From positions 1 through 38,103 of the forward strand of contig ONAE01000059.1 in NCBI GenBank assembly GCA_900315695.1: DNA of 38,103 nucleotides. The letters are read 5' to 3'. How positions within the stretch are numbered: position 1 is the first letter of the stretch; every line of letters starts with the position of its first letter. The notes beneath the pieces are model-generated. The model worked only from the letters and a program-made list of their open reading frames with translations. It had not been told where the DNA came from and did not search any database. Made by a program: the position numbers and the translations under genes. Source of the stretch: an uncultured Prevotella sp. (lineage in GTDB: Bacteria > Bacteroidota > Bacteroidia > Bacteroidales > Bacteroidaceae). This document shows, one piece after another, positions 24,738 to 36,400 of this stretch.

Positions 24738-26294
24738 ATGCGCAAGATAACGACCATCCTATTACTTTGTTTGTCTGCAACACTGGTGCAGGCACAGATT
24801 GTCATAGGCGGACATGTCTATGGAGGTGGTAATGCTGGAGAAACTGGTGGTAATTCCACTGTAACGATTAGAGGAGGCGACTTGAACAGAGTCTTCGGTG
24901 GCGCACGTATGGCGGATGTCAAAGGCAGAGCTTTCATGAATATTGACGGTGCGCATGCCTCTAACTATATTGTTATTAACCGTCTCTATGGCGGTAATGA
25001 TATCGCGGGTTCCATCGGTACATCAACAGATGAATTGCCAGAAGTCATACAAGAGCATGCAGCACACAATAACGTTGACAAGACATGGAATGCCCTCCTG
25101 CTTATTACTACAAAAACGAATCCAGACGAAACTGAGGCTGCCGATGCCCAGAAGATATATATCGGTCAGCTTTTCGGTGGTGGTGATGGTGAGTATATAT
25201 ATGGTTCAAAAATAGTTGACGACAAAACCGTTTATTATGCTAAAGAAGACGGTGTGGAAGTGGCCACCAGTAGTCACGAACTCACCCCGCCTGTATTGGG
25301 CAAGACATTCCTTGATATTCATGGTGGTTCCATCGTCTATGCATACGGTGGTGGTAACAATGCCACAGTGACAGAAAAAACCGTCATCAGCTTAGATAAC
25401 CCGAGCGAGGTTGTTAATAGCATCAAAGATGCAACTAACCCTAACGCTGATAACACCGGTGAACTCTTGACCAATGATCGCTTTGAGAATCAGATGGGTA
25501 TCAACACCACCTTCTCTTATCCAAGCAGTGATGCCTTCCAGATAGGACGTTTCTTTGGCGGAAACAACAAGGCTGATATGGCTATCCGTCCACGCTGGAA
25601 CCTGCAACGAGGTAAGATTCGTAACCTCTATGGTGGTGGTAACGAAGGTCGTATGACCAGTCCTGAGGGCTTGCTCATGCAGGTAGAAGGTGCAGGAATG
25701 GTGGTTGACAACGTCTTTGGCGGTTGCCGTAAGGCAGACGTAAAGCCTCTCTATAACAATAACGATGCAACACCTGTGCCATACGACAAAGTACAATTGG
25801 ATCCAGAAGATAACCCAAACAAAATTCCTGCTGGTTATGCAGCCCGTGTCAGAGTGCTGGCTGGTCACGTAAACAACGTATATGGTGGTAACGATATTGC
25901 AGGCAACGTCTATGCCGGCAATACCGTTGGTATTCGTACCCATATCTATGGCGACGTATATGGTGGCGGCAACGGCTCGTATGCTTATACGGATAATCCA
26001 GCCTTGAAGGACGATCCACGTTGGAGCGACTTCTACTACAATCCTGAAGAGGTGCTTGCTGCAGCAGGTATCACTGGTGTCGAAGAGAAACTCAAGTCTG
26101 CTACAGCCCTCAACCTCATCCGCCCTAACGCAGAGAAGGTATCTATCCTCGTGAGAGGTGATGACGCAGAACATCCTGTCATCGTAGATGGTGGTCTGTA
26201 TGTGGGTGGTAACAGTGTGACCAGACGCACATCAAGATTGGTTCACACGTCATTATCGACAATGTGTTCCTCGGCAACAACGGTGCGAATATGA
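24738..26294 (+). CDS. Giant repeat surface protein, N-terminal part (frame broken near 26220)
   Basis: ATG 24738 begins a signal peptide (MRKITTILLLCLSATLVQAQ) and leads directly into glycine-rich repeats of the kind VYGGGNAGETGGNSTVTI and RVFGGARMADVKG. About ten repeat units are seen before 26210. After GGLYVGGNSVT the frame gives a meaningless Arg/Ser/Thr tail ending at 26294, whereas the same repeat pattern continues in another frame (QTHIKIGSHVIIDNVFLGNN from 26222). The two parts are clearly one gene with a small indel or deletion. Each repeat probably forms one or two turns of a beta-solenoid exposed on the cell surface. See the next entry for the rest of the protein. Confidence 0.75.
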   Translation: MRKITTILLLCLSATLVQAQIVIGGHVYGGGNAGETGGNSTVTIRGGDLNRVFGGARMADVKGRAFMNIDGAHASNYIVINRLYGGNDIAGSIGTSTDELPEVIQEHAAHNNVDKTWNALLLITTKTNPDETEAADAQKIYIGQLFGGGDGEYIYGSKIVDDKTVYYAKEDGVEVATSSHELTPPVLGKTFLDIHGGSIVYAYGGGNNATVTEKTVISLDNPSEVVNSIKDATNPNADNTGELLTNDRFENQMGINTTFSYPSSDAFQIGRFFGGNNKADMAIRPRWNLQRGKIRNLYGGGNEGRMTSPEGLLMQVEGAGMVVDNVFGGCRKADVKPLYNNNDATPVPYDKVQLDPEDNPNKIPAGYAARVRVLAGHVNNVYGGNDIAGNVYAGNTVGIRTHIYGDVYGGGNGSYAYTDNPALKDDPRWSDFYYNPEEVLAAAGITGVEEKLKSATALNLIRPNAEKVSILVRGDDAEHPVIVDGGLYVGGNSVTRRTSRLVHTSLSTMCSSATTVRI

Positions 26295-29200
26295 TCAAAT
26301 TCAATGCAGCCGATGCAAGTGGTCATAATGAAGGTGTGCTGCTCACCATGAAGCGTACCGATATCGCGGGTGATGGCTCCAAGTTCAACTCTATGGATTT
26401 GAAGAACAAAGATGTCTTTGCCAAATACATGGAAGGCTGCGCCATGAAGGTGAAGTCAACCGTTTTGTTTGAGAGCGTAAATGCTGGCGACGCTTTCGAT
26501 TACATACCATACTCTACCCAGTTTGGTTCATTCTATTGCGGTGGTAATGTGGGTAGTGTGATTACCGAAGGAAAGACCACCATCAACTTCAGCGACAAGG
26601 TTATCGTGTATAACAAGGTCGTAGGTGGTTGTAACACTGCATTTGTTGAACCTTCCGATTATAATGATCTTTATGAAGGTGGCATGTTGGGTGACCCCGA
26701 CCCCGCACCGACAGGCTCACCAGAAGGAGCTATCGGTGACAAGTTGGAGCTGAACTTCGCCGGTCTGAAGATACAACCTAAGCGTTGGAATGCTGGCCAT
26801 ACGGAACTGATTTGGAATACGGTCAACGCATCTGGTATTCCCGTTGACCCCGTAACGTCAGGCGACCCCACCACCAGTACCGATGACGACAAGAACCGTC
26901 GTTTCGAGGGTGGTAATATCTATGGCGGCTGCTACACCAGCGGTATCGTCAACGGTAATGTAGTCATCAATATCAACAGTTCTATCGTTGACCGCGAGAT
27001 TCTCTTCGACAAAGTGGAAGAGGATGATTCGGGTGAGGACAAACTCTACGGCAACGATCAATATCACATCACTGAACGACACAGTGGCGTCATCCTTTCC
27101 GAGCAAGGTATGGATGTGTTGGGTAAGGCACTCAACGTGTTTGGTGGCGGTAAGGGCGTGAATACCGAGATATGGGGTTCTACCACCATCAACCTGAATC
27201 GCGGCTATGTGTTCCAGATCTTCGGAGGTAGCGAGGAAGGCGGTATCGGTAACGGTAACTATAATGAGGGAACAGGAAAGATAGAATACACCTACAACGC
27301 AAGAAACAGCACCTACATCAATCTGAAAGGACAAGTAGCAGGTGTATCCAGGAAAGCCAGTATGTCTGAGGACATCGCCGAATGCGAGTTCATGTATGGT
27401 GGCGGTTTCTTAGGTCTTGTAGCAGGTAACTGTATCATCAACTTGGGCAATGGACGTATCTTCGACTCTTTCGCTGGAGCTTGTAATGCTGACGTCCTCG
27501 GACATACAGAGACATACATCGGTACCAACGGCTTCCCATACGTCCGCGACTTCGTATATGGTGGTAACGACCTGGGTGGTCAGATTCTGAATACTGCCAA
27601 TTTCGACAGCCGTCTGCGCGACGAGACCGTTCGCAGCAAGGTACACAATGACGACATGCTCAATGCTTCTGCCTATATAGAATATGTGCAGGGTCACGTG
27701 GAGAAGATATTCGGTGGTGCATACGGTGTGTATGACTATAAGGATGACCACTTCCGTGCATACTTTGATGAAGTTGGTCACGCTAAGGAGGGCTATCACA
27801 AGCCTTTCCTGGATAACGCCTTCGTCAACTTCCGCCCTAACGAGTCCAATAACGCACTGAATACTGTGGAGCAGATATATGGTGCTGGTCAGGGTTACCT
27901 CGGTGAGGAGGAGGAGGACTTGATGCAGAACCGCAGCTATATCCTCATCGATGTGCCTCAGGCCATGACGACATTCCAGGGCACAGAGGTGTTTGGTGCC
28001 GGAGAAAGTGGTGGTGTAGGTATGGGAGTAGCAAAAGCCACAGCAGACGCTCCTGCCACAGCACACAAGGCATCAGCTATCATCGACCTGCTGAGCGGTC
28101 AGTTCAAGGCGGTTTATGGCGGTAGCTATCAGGAGGGTGTCACCCGTCGTACGGTGGTCAACGTACCTACTGGTTCTACCTTCCGTGCGGAAGCCATCTT
28201 TGGTGGTGCTTACGGTCTGTACAACGAATATCCTTGCGACGTATATGAGTCTAATGTCAACTGGAACAGTAGCGATGCCCTCGTGGGTGGCTATCGTACG
28301 GGTATCTACGGTGGTAACAATAACTGTCGTCGCACCTTCTATAGTCATGTCAATATCAATGCTCCTGTCTATTACGACAAAGCGAACCAATACTACGCTA
28401 CCGTCTATGGTGCCGGCTATGGTAAGGACACCTGGGCACAATATACGGAGGTAAATCTGAATAATACCGCTCGCGTCTATGAGGTTTATGGCGGTGGTCA
28501 GTTAGGTCGCGTGATGAACAAGAAGTCTGTTGATGCATGGGCTGAAGAAGCAAATGCTGAAGCTACTGCAGCATATAATACAGCAAAAGAAGCATATACT
28601 ACAGCTTACGCAACATGGGAGGCTTTATCGGACGAAGATAAGGCTACAACTCCGAAACCAGAGGCACCACAGGCACCACAGTCTATCGACCTCTCTATCG
28701 GTACAGTCTATACGGATACAGGTTTGGGCAATGACCTGGCAGTAGCCAGAAACGGCAAGAAATACAACACCAACGTTATCATCAACGAAGGCGCTGACGT
28801 CTGCGGATATATGTATAATGGTAGTCTTAGTGGTGCTTATGCCTATGGTGGTGGACTGGGTGATGCCAATGTTCCCAATACCGGCGATGTGCACGGAACG
28901 ACCTACATCGCACTGCTGGGTGGTAAGGTAACAAAGGACCTCTATGCCGCAGGAACAGTTGGTTCGGTAAACAACAAATACAATGTAGCTACTGATGACT
29001 ACGACCAGCCATTTATCGCTTCTGCCAATGCCTATATCGAGGGTGGTACGGCACGTAACGTCTATGGTGGTGGTTGGCGAGGTAGTGTAGGCTATCACGC
29101 TGGCGCTATCAGTGACACCCCAACAGGTGATGTGCTTGGTGAGACACACGTCGTTATTGGTAAGAAAGACGGTGACAGCTTCATCAATGGTATTCCTGCC

Positions 29201-30420
29201 ATCGAGCGTAATGCCTACGGTGGTGGTGAAGGTGGTGCTGTATTTGGAACAGCCAACATCACGCTCAACAAGGGCTTTATCGGTTATCGTCACTTCGACA
29301 GCGTACCGACAACAGATACCGACCTCGACTATGTTAAGGAAGGCTCTGACTACTATCAGGAGAAACTGCACGACGAGACGTGGTCGGGCGACCGCACTAA
29401 CCGCCTCTATGATAGTGGATGTATATTCGGTGGTGGCTATATCGACAACAGTAGTGTGGATATAGCAAACGTAAAGATGTATGGCGGTGTAGTACGTAAC
29501 GCACTCTTTGGAGGCGGTGAAATTGCTGCTATTGGACGAGGTGTTATCGAGGCAACTGGGCAGGACAACAGCAGCCGTACCCTGAAGGGCATCTATAAGG
29601 CTGGTAGAACAAACGTTGATCTCTTCGAAGGCGAGGTTCACCGTAACGTATTCGGTGGTGGGCGAGGCTATAACAACCTGGGTGAAGGTGGTACACTCTA
29701 TTCCGACGGTTACGTCTTTGGACAGACAGAGGTGCACGTGCACGGTGGTACTGTAGGTACGGCGAAAGAGCTGGCTCGTGAGAACGGTAACGTATTCGGT
29801 GGTGGTGATATCGGTTATGTGTATAGTGCCTACGAGAAGTACGGCAAGCTCTATGTCGGCATCAAGGACGGCGAACGTTATGATGACAAATGGGAGGGCT
29901 ACTATTATGCCTATAAGAAGGGAGATGAAGCATACATACCTTCACCTACTATTCCTGAGGACGATGACGAAGGCTGGGTAAAGGATAATGACGAGTATGT
30001 GCTTACCGAGGACTGTAAGGTGCTGATTGAACCTTATTGTAGGGCTAAGTCTGCCGTTACTATCAATAAGCACGCCTATGCCGCAGGTGACTATGTCACC
30101 ACAGAAGACCTCCACCATCTGGGCAATAGAAACGATACAAATGATAAAGCCCTTTGGGAGGCCCTGGATGATACAGGTATTACCATCTTCAATGCCGTAT
30201 TCGCTGGTGGTAACACCTCTTCTGGTTCTTCTACTGTGTATGCGAATGCTACGACGGTATTCGGTAATGCTACGGCATCAATCAATGATGTCTATCACCG
30301 TGACCTGATTACGCTCGGTACAGGTCGTACGGGTGGCCTGTATGGCGATGGTAACCTGACTTTTGTCGATGGTTATCGTGGATTGAACATTACCAATTAT
30401 GGTACTGACTATTATAGCTT
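24801..30420 (+). repeat. YGGGN/FGGG coding repeats
   Basis: About 35 degenerate copies of a unit built as hydrophobic-Y/F-Gly-Gly-(Gly)-Asn/X followed by Ala/Gly-x-Val-x-Gly and a beta strand. They are spaced irregularly, often 20-60 residues apart, and frequently paired (YGGGN ... VFGG). The DNA is diverged enough that repeat-mediated collapse is not expected everywhere, but local recombination is possible. Confidence 0.7.
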
Positions 30421-33400
30421 AAACCCAGAAATTACATATCAACAGTACGAAGAGCTTCCTCCCCGTGAGGCAGATTACTATCAGTTGAAGTATAAGTGTA
30501 TCTTGCAGTGTACGGATAAGGACGGAACAACCTACTATCCAGAGGGTGGCGATCACACCAAGGCTTCTACACTGACCATCGACGACCTGCTGACTGTGTT
30601 TGAGGGGAACACCACTATTCTTCTAACTGATCCAGAAACGGGTGAGCAATATCCGAATCCTGATTACTGGGAGCAAAACGGTGTCGTTCCCGTTTATGCC
30701 GGTCGTCTGATGAATACCATTCAGCGTGCTGACTTCTGCGGTGTGTTTGGTAGCCGTATGGTGATGCAGGGAGCACAGGACCGTGTGCCTGAGATTGTGG
30801 ATCACACCAACTACACCATCAACCGTGTGCGTGAGGTGTCACTCAACCAGAAGCAGTCCGTCATTACTGCTGACCAATCCGACGAAACCAAGAATGTTCA
30901 CGGCAACTACTTCGGTATCTACAGTATCGTGAACTACTTAGGTGCTCTCACCAGTGACGTATTCTTCTTACCTGATAAAGACGTGCGTGTCACGGATAAT
31001 AACTCTAATCCCGACTACCAGACTGCCTCAAAAGTATACAACAATGGCGGTACTGTAGTCGCTTCTAAGGCATACGGCACAGCCACCTTCTACGACTGGA
31101 AGGCTGGCTTTGTCAATGAGCGCAAGCGCAATAATGGTACTAGTAAGAATAAGGTGGCGTTAGCATCAGGTGTGTATCTGGAGTTGACGACAGAAAAGAG
31201 TACAGGCGACGACCTGTATGAGAAGGACTGGGGCTATATCACTGGTGTTGTAGAACTCGACCTTATTAACGTGCAGCCAGGTATGGGTGGTGGTTTCGTA
31301 TATGCCAAGAACGTACATAAGGTAGGTTCTTATACAAAGCGTAACCATAGCACCCTGACGGCACTGAATGACGATGCTGTTACGCGACGTGACTTCACAT
31401 ATACAGGTGCCGATGTGGAATGGGAGACATCAGGTAACTTCATACACAGTACACAGACGATTATCGACGACTGCTACAACGTCAGTGGGAAATATTCAGG
31501 CAGTGATGCCGTTCCTGCCCACTACTGGTTCATCCAGGGTTCTGTATATGTCTATGATCAGTATATCTCAGCCTATACAGGAGCACCAAACGCATACAGC
31601 GAGACGGTGGATATTCCACTGACCATCACAGCTGCTTCACACGGTACGATGAAGCTGCTCAACGTGATGCCTAACAAGTATGCTTACTACTCTGCTCCTG
31701 GAACGAAAATTGGAGCAGACAAGAAGATGGTTATCAACGATGTGGAGTATCACCTGAATGATCCTATCAGCTACTGGGATTGGTACTTGCTGACCAGCTC
31801 AGAGAAGAACCTGTTTGTGGATGAAACATACGTCACCATTGCTGACTGCAAGTACAGCAGCGAAGACGCAAACGTCATTCCTGCAGGTACAGTGATGCTA
31901 CCTTCTGAATACGAGACATTGAAGGCTGCTCACCCACAAGTTTACCATGTAGAGAAGCAGGAGAATGTTCCATTCGACTTCGTATATCGCTCTTCCAACA
32001 ACATGAGCCATGACACGGGTTACATGCTGACTTATAAGGTGAACAACCCGACAGACTGGAATACATGGTACACCAAGGTAGCGAGTGCTGATCCTGTTGC
32101 TGACAAAAAACAAACGGCTGATGATGGATATGAGGACGGACCTACCTATCATCTGAAGAACACCAGTACGGGTGGCGTGCTCGGACAGCGTGAGTATGTG
32201 GTAAGCAACCTCATAGCAGAGGGCGTTTACAACACTTACAACACCATGAAGACTACGCATCCTGAAGCTGTTGCTGATCTTGGTGAACAGGCTGATTTCG
32301 AAGAAGCTTATATCGTAACTAAGGAGTACACCAATGGTAACGTTCACTTGAATGTCGGCAGTTCTGTATCAAAAACACAGGCTGATGACATGACTGGTTA
32401 TGTGGCTCCTGCCTTCATATGTACCAGCACCATACAGCTCAGCAAGACAGAGTATATCTATGTAGGCAACCGTATGACAGCGGAGGAGAAAGAGGCATAC
32501 AAGACAGATTATCCTGCGTTGGCTGATATTATCAGCGCAGATATTGTTCCTGCATATTACTGTAAGAAAGGTGGTCTCTATGGTGGTAACTACTACGAAG
32601 CTAACACGAACTATCGTGGACTTGAAGTATGGAGCTCTATGTCTAAGGAAGACCGCGAGCGTTTCGAATTCAACTACGATGCCTTTGACGTGCTCATCGA
32701 TCCAAACTACAGTAAGAGTCCTATATATGAAGAAGGAAAGAAATACCAGTATGACTCTAAAGATGGAACTTTGGCAGGAGCAGAGAAAAATCTTGCTCAC
32801 TACTCTTTGGAGAGACCTGTTGACTACAGGGCTACCTATAATGGCAACGAAACTTCTATTCACAACGGCGTAACGCTGAAAAATGGTGATGAATATTCAC
32901 GTGAAGATTACGAGAAACTGCCTAACGAGAAGCGTCACTACACGACTATCGACGTGAAAGAAGCAAATGTATATGTTGTCAAAGTCCCATTCCAGGTAGG
33001 TAACACACCATACGCTGTGGGCACCGTCATCTCTGCAAGCACGTATAGCAGCTTAGGTGACTCTGATAAGGCAAATGTCACCACACTGAACTTTACCGAT
33101 GAGCAGAAGAACCATATCTACTATTTCTGCCGCGAAAGCTATAAGGTTGGCGAGAACACTGAAGGTGTAGCTGTGGAGAGTGCAGGCATCGATGGTAGTG
33201 AAACAGGAAGTTACTCTGATGGGCAGACAGTTCCTGTAGGTCTTGTTATCACACAAACCAACTATAATGCTCTTCCCAACTGGCAGACGGACTTCACCAT
33301 CCATGGTATTGCTCCCACGGAGACCAGTACGCTGTACGTCAGCCGATTCTCTGATATCTTCGACCTCTCGAAGGAGAAGATTATCACCGTCATTTATGAG

Positions 33401-36400
33401 TACAACTACGAGGAGACCAATACATCTGGTACAAACGTTACGCCTGTCACAGAGCGCCACGTGGTGAATATCCACGTGCTGTTCAAGAGCGGTATTCCTT
33501 TCGTTGAGGATATCAAGGCGCCTCAGATTGTACTGCCAGGTACATATGTCGGAGTTCGTGAGCCACACGTCACACCTGGTGCTTACGAGGTAACGGGTGG
33601 TGGATGGAAGCTCTTCGAGAAGAAGAGCGACGCAGAGAGCCACATCAACGGTATCGAATATACGCCTACCGCTGATCCGCTTTACTGGTATCAGAATGAC
33701 TACTACTTAGCTTACTACGCCAAGACCTATCTCGGTGAGACCTACTCTAACACCGTACAGGTAAGTGTGGCAAACTACCATGACTTGACAAAGGTGCTTG
33801 CAGATACTGAGCACTACTACTATGTGGACAATCCTACTGTTAAGCGAAACAGTAAGATATACATCACTGATGCTACTAACGGTGCTACTCAGCTGAAGCA
33901 GTTCTTCGACCTCAGTAAGAGCACACTCGACGAGCATGTTTTAAACTGTCAGAACCTCGAGTTTATCCTGCACACCAACGTTAACCACACGGGTACTTGG
34001 ACACCTATCGGTGAAGAAGGCCACTGCTTCTCTGGTAACTTCCATGGTGACGGCTACCACATCGACGGACTCGATCACTCATTGTTCGGTAAGCTTTGCG
34101 GTAATGTCTATAACCTCGGTGTAACGGGTTCATTCACCTCCGCAGGTGTTGCTGACGAGGGTGACGGTTATGTGGAGAACTGTTGGGTGATGAGTTCGGC
34201 AGAAACGGTGGATAACACCAAACTGGCTGTCCTTGGTCATCCGTCGGATGAATCGGATGATGACGGTAAGCAGATTGTGAACTGCTACTATCTGGATAAG
34301 AACCACTATAAGGAGACTGAGGTGTACCCGAGCCATCCGCGCGGTGTAGCCAGGAAGATGACCGCACGTGAGTTCTACAACGGTACCGTGGCCTACAACC
34401 TGAACGGCTTCTATCTGAACAAACGTTACTACGACGGTACGAATCTGGGAGAAGGCAAGCAGTATCAGTACTTCGTGCCCAACGCCGACGGCACCTTACC
34501 AACGGTAACCACTGAGGCTTATTATCCGTCGGGGTATGCCATCTATCCGTTGGAGAAACCGACAGAAGGAAAACTGCTGGGCTATGTGGAGGACCGTTTT
34601 GGCGACGGTGACTTCCGCTATGCTGACGGTGTAATACCTGAGAGCGAAGATCAGCGTACGCTTGTCGATGCTGATGGCAACAGCCACTTCTATCCTATAT
34701 GGCCGGATGACTACCTCTACTTCGGACAGATGCTGACCTATAACTGGAACAACCAGCGTCCGCACGAGAATGTTCCTTCACACATCGTGAAGAACAGCGG
34801 TCGTCTGCCGAATACCGATGAGAGCAACCGTGTCTATCGTGCACCGGCTTACTATCAGTCGAAGACGATGGATGTGGCTCACTTCAACCCGGCTGTCAAC
34901 CTCGTGGCATACTCTAAGCCAAAGAATGCTAACGATACCGACCTGACGCCTGCTTATCCGAATATGACGGCCATCGACTTTGCCGGTCATAATGATACGG
35001 AATACGAGCTTGGGCTGAATGGCAACTTCTTCTATCAGCCGCTGCTTGATGATGACGGATTGCAGAGCATCACCAACCGCGATGAGACAAACAACCTGTT
35101 GGTATATGCTCCTTCTGCAGACGCCAATGCGCAGACAAATGGTGTGCTGACAGGCTACTTCACCGATCCGTCTTATGCTGACAGTTATGATATGAATGAC
35201 CCATATCGTCGCGTGAATATCTCAGCAGGAGCATCGTCCGTTCACGGACACCTGGTACAGAGCGACCTCACGGCTGCGAGCGACCACTTGTTGATAGACA
35301 AGCAGGACTTCAACTGTCCTATTGGCTACACATTTGCTGATGACAAACGCATGTGGTATCAGCGTAATCCCGATCTTTATGTCGATAAGAACGAGGGGTG
35401 GGAGATTGTCAGTCTGCCATTCACCGCAGAACTCGTTACAACTCAGGATAAGGGTGAGATAACCCACTTCTATAGCGGTAGCCGCAATGTGGATGAGAAT
35501 GGCACTAAGATAGGACATGAATACTGGCTGCGTGAATACATAGGTAAGATAGAAGAGACAGAAGAAGTCTATAAGGCTGCCTTCAACTATCCAGATGCAG
35601 CAGGCGATACCAAGGATGTTGGAAACACCTTCCTGTGGGATTACTATTACAGTAAGAATGGTGTGCTTGACAATGCAGGACCAGATAAGAATTCTGACAT
35701 CTACCAAACCTATTATAATTCGAGTCGCGAGTATGCCGCTTATCCGTTGTTAGCCGCTGCAGAGCCATATATCATTGGTTTCCCTGGCAAGACCTACTAC
35801 GAGTTCGACCTCAGTGGTGAGTTTGTTGCACAGAATACGGCAGCGACTGCCCCAGCGACTGCCCCAGCCAAGCTCGGCAAGCAGACCATCAGCTTCGTCT
35901 CTAAGCCGGGAATCACCATTGGCGTCAGCGATGATGAGCTGAGTGCCACATCTATCGATGGCTATAAATTCCTGCCCAACTACATGAGCAAGAAGGTGGA
36001 TGGCTACCTGATGAATGCCGAGGGCATTAGTTTCGATGTGACGCCTGAAGGTGGATTGGCAACAGTGCCCTTCCGTCCGTACTTTGTTAAAGCAAATACT
36101 AACGGAGCACGAGGTGCCGGGCAAAAAGCCGTCAAGCACATCATCTTTGATGGTGACGACTCATCGTTTGTTATAGATGAGGATGATCCGTCGAAGGAGG
36201 AGATTGCTACAGAGAACATGATCTTCACCACGCGCAGGCATGAGATTCTTGTCACCTCATATCTCCGTGTGGAGGCAGATGTGCGCATTTACAACATCAG
36301 TGGTATCACGGTGGCCAACTTCACCATCCTGCCTGGTGAGACCATCAGTACCTATATCCCCGTCAGCGGTGTCTATATCGTCCGTGCTGCTGATGGCCGT

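Noticed and set aside
28625-29743. Long open frame (372 codons) on the minus strand inside the giant gene
   Set aside because: Antisense to a clear coding repeat region; its composition (Thr/Val/Cys/Ile-rich, no domain) follows from reading GGT/GGC/GAC-rich codons backwards.
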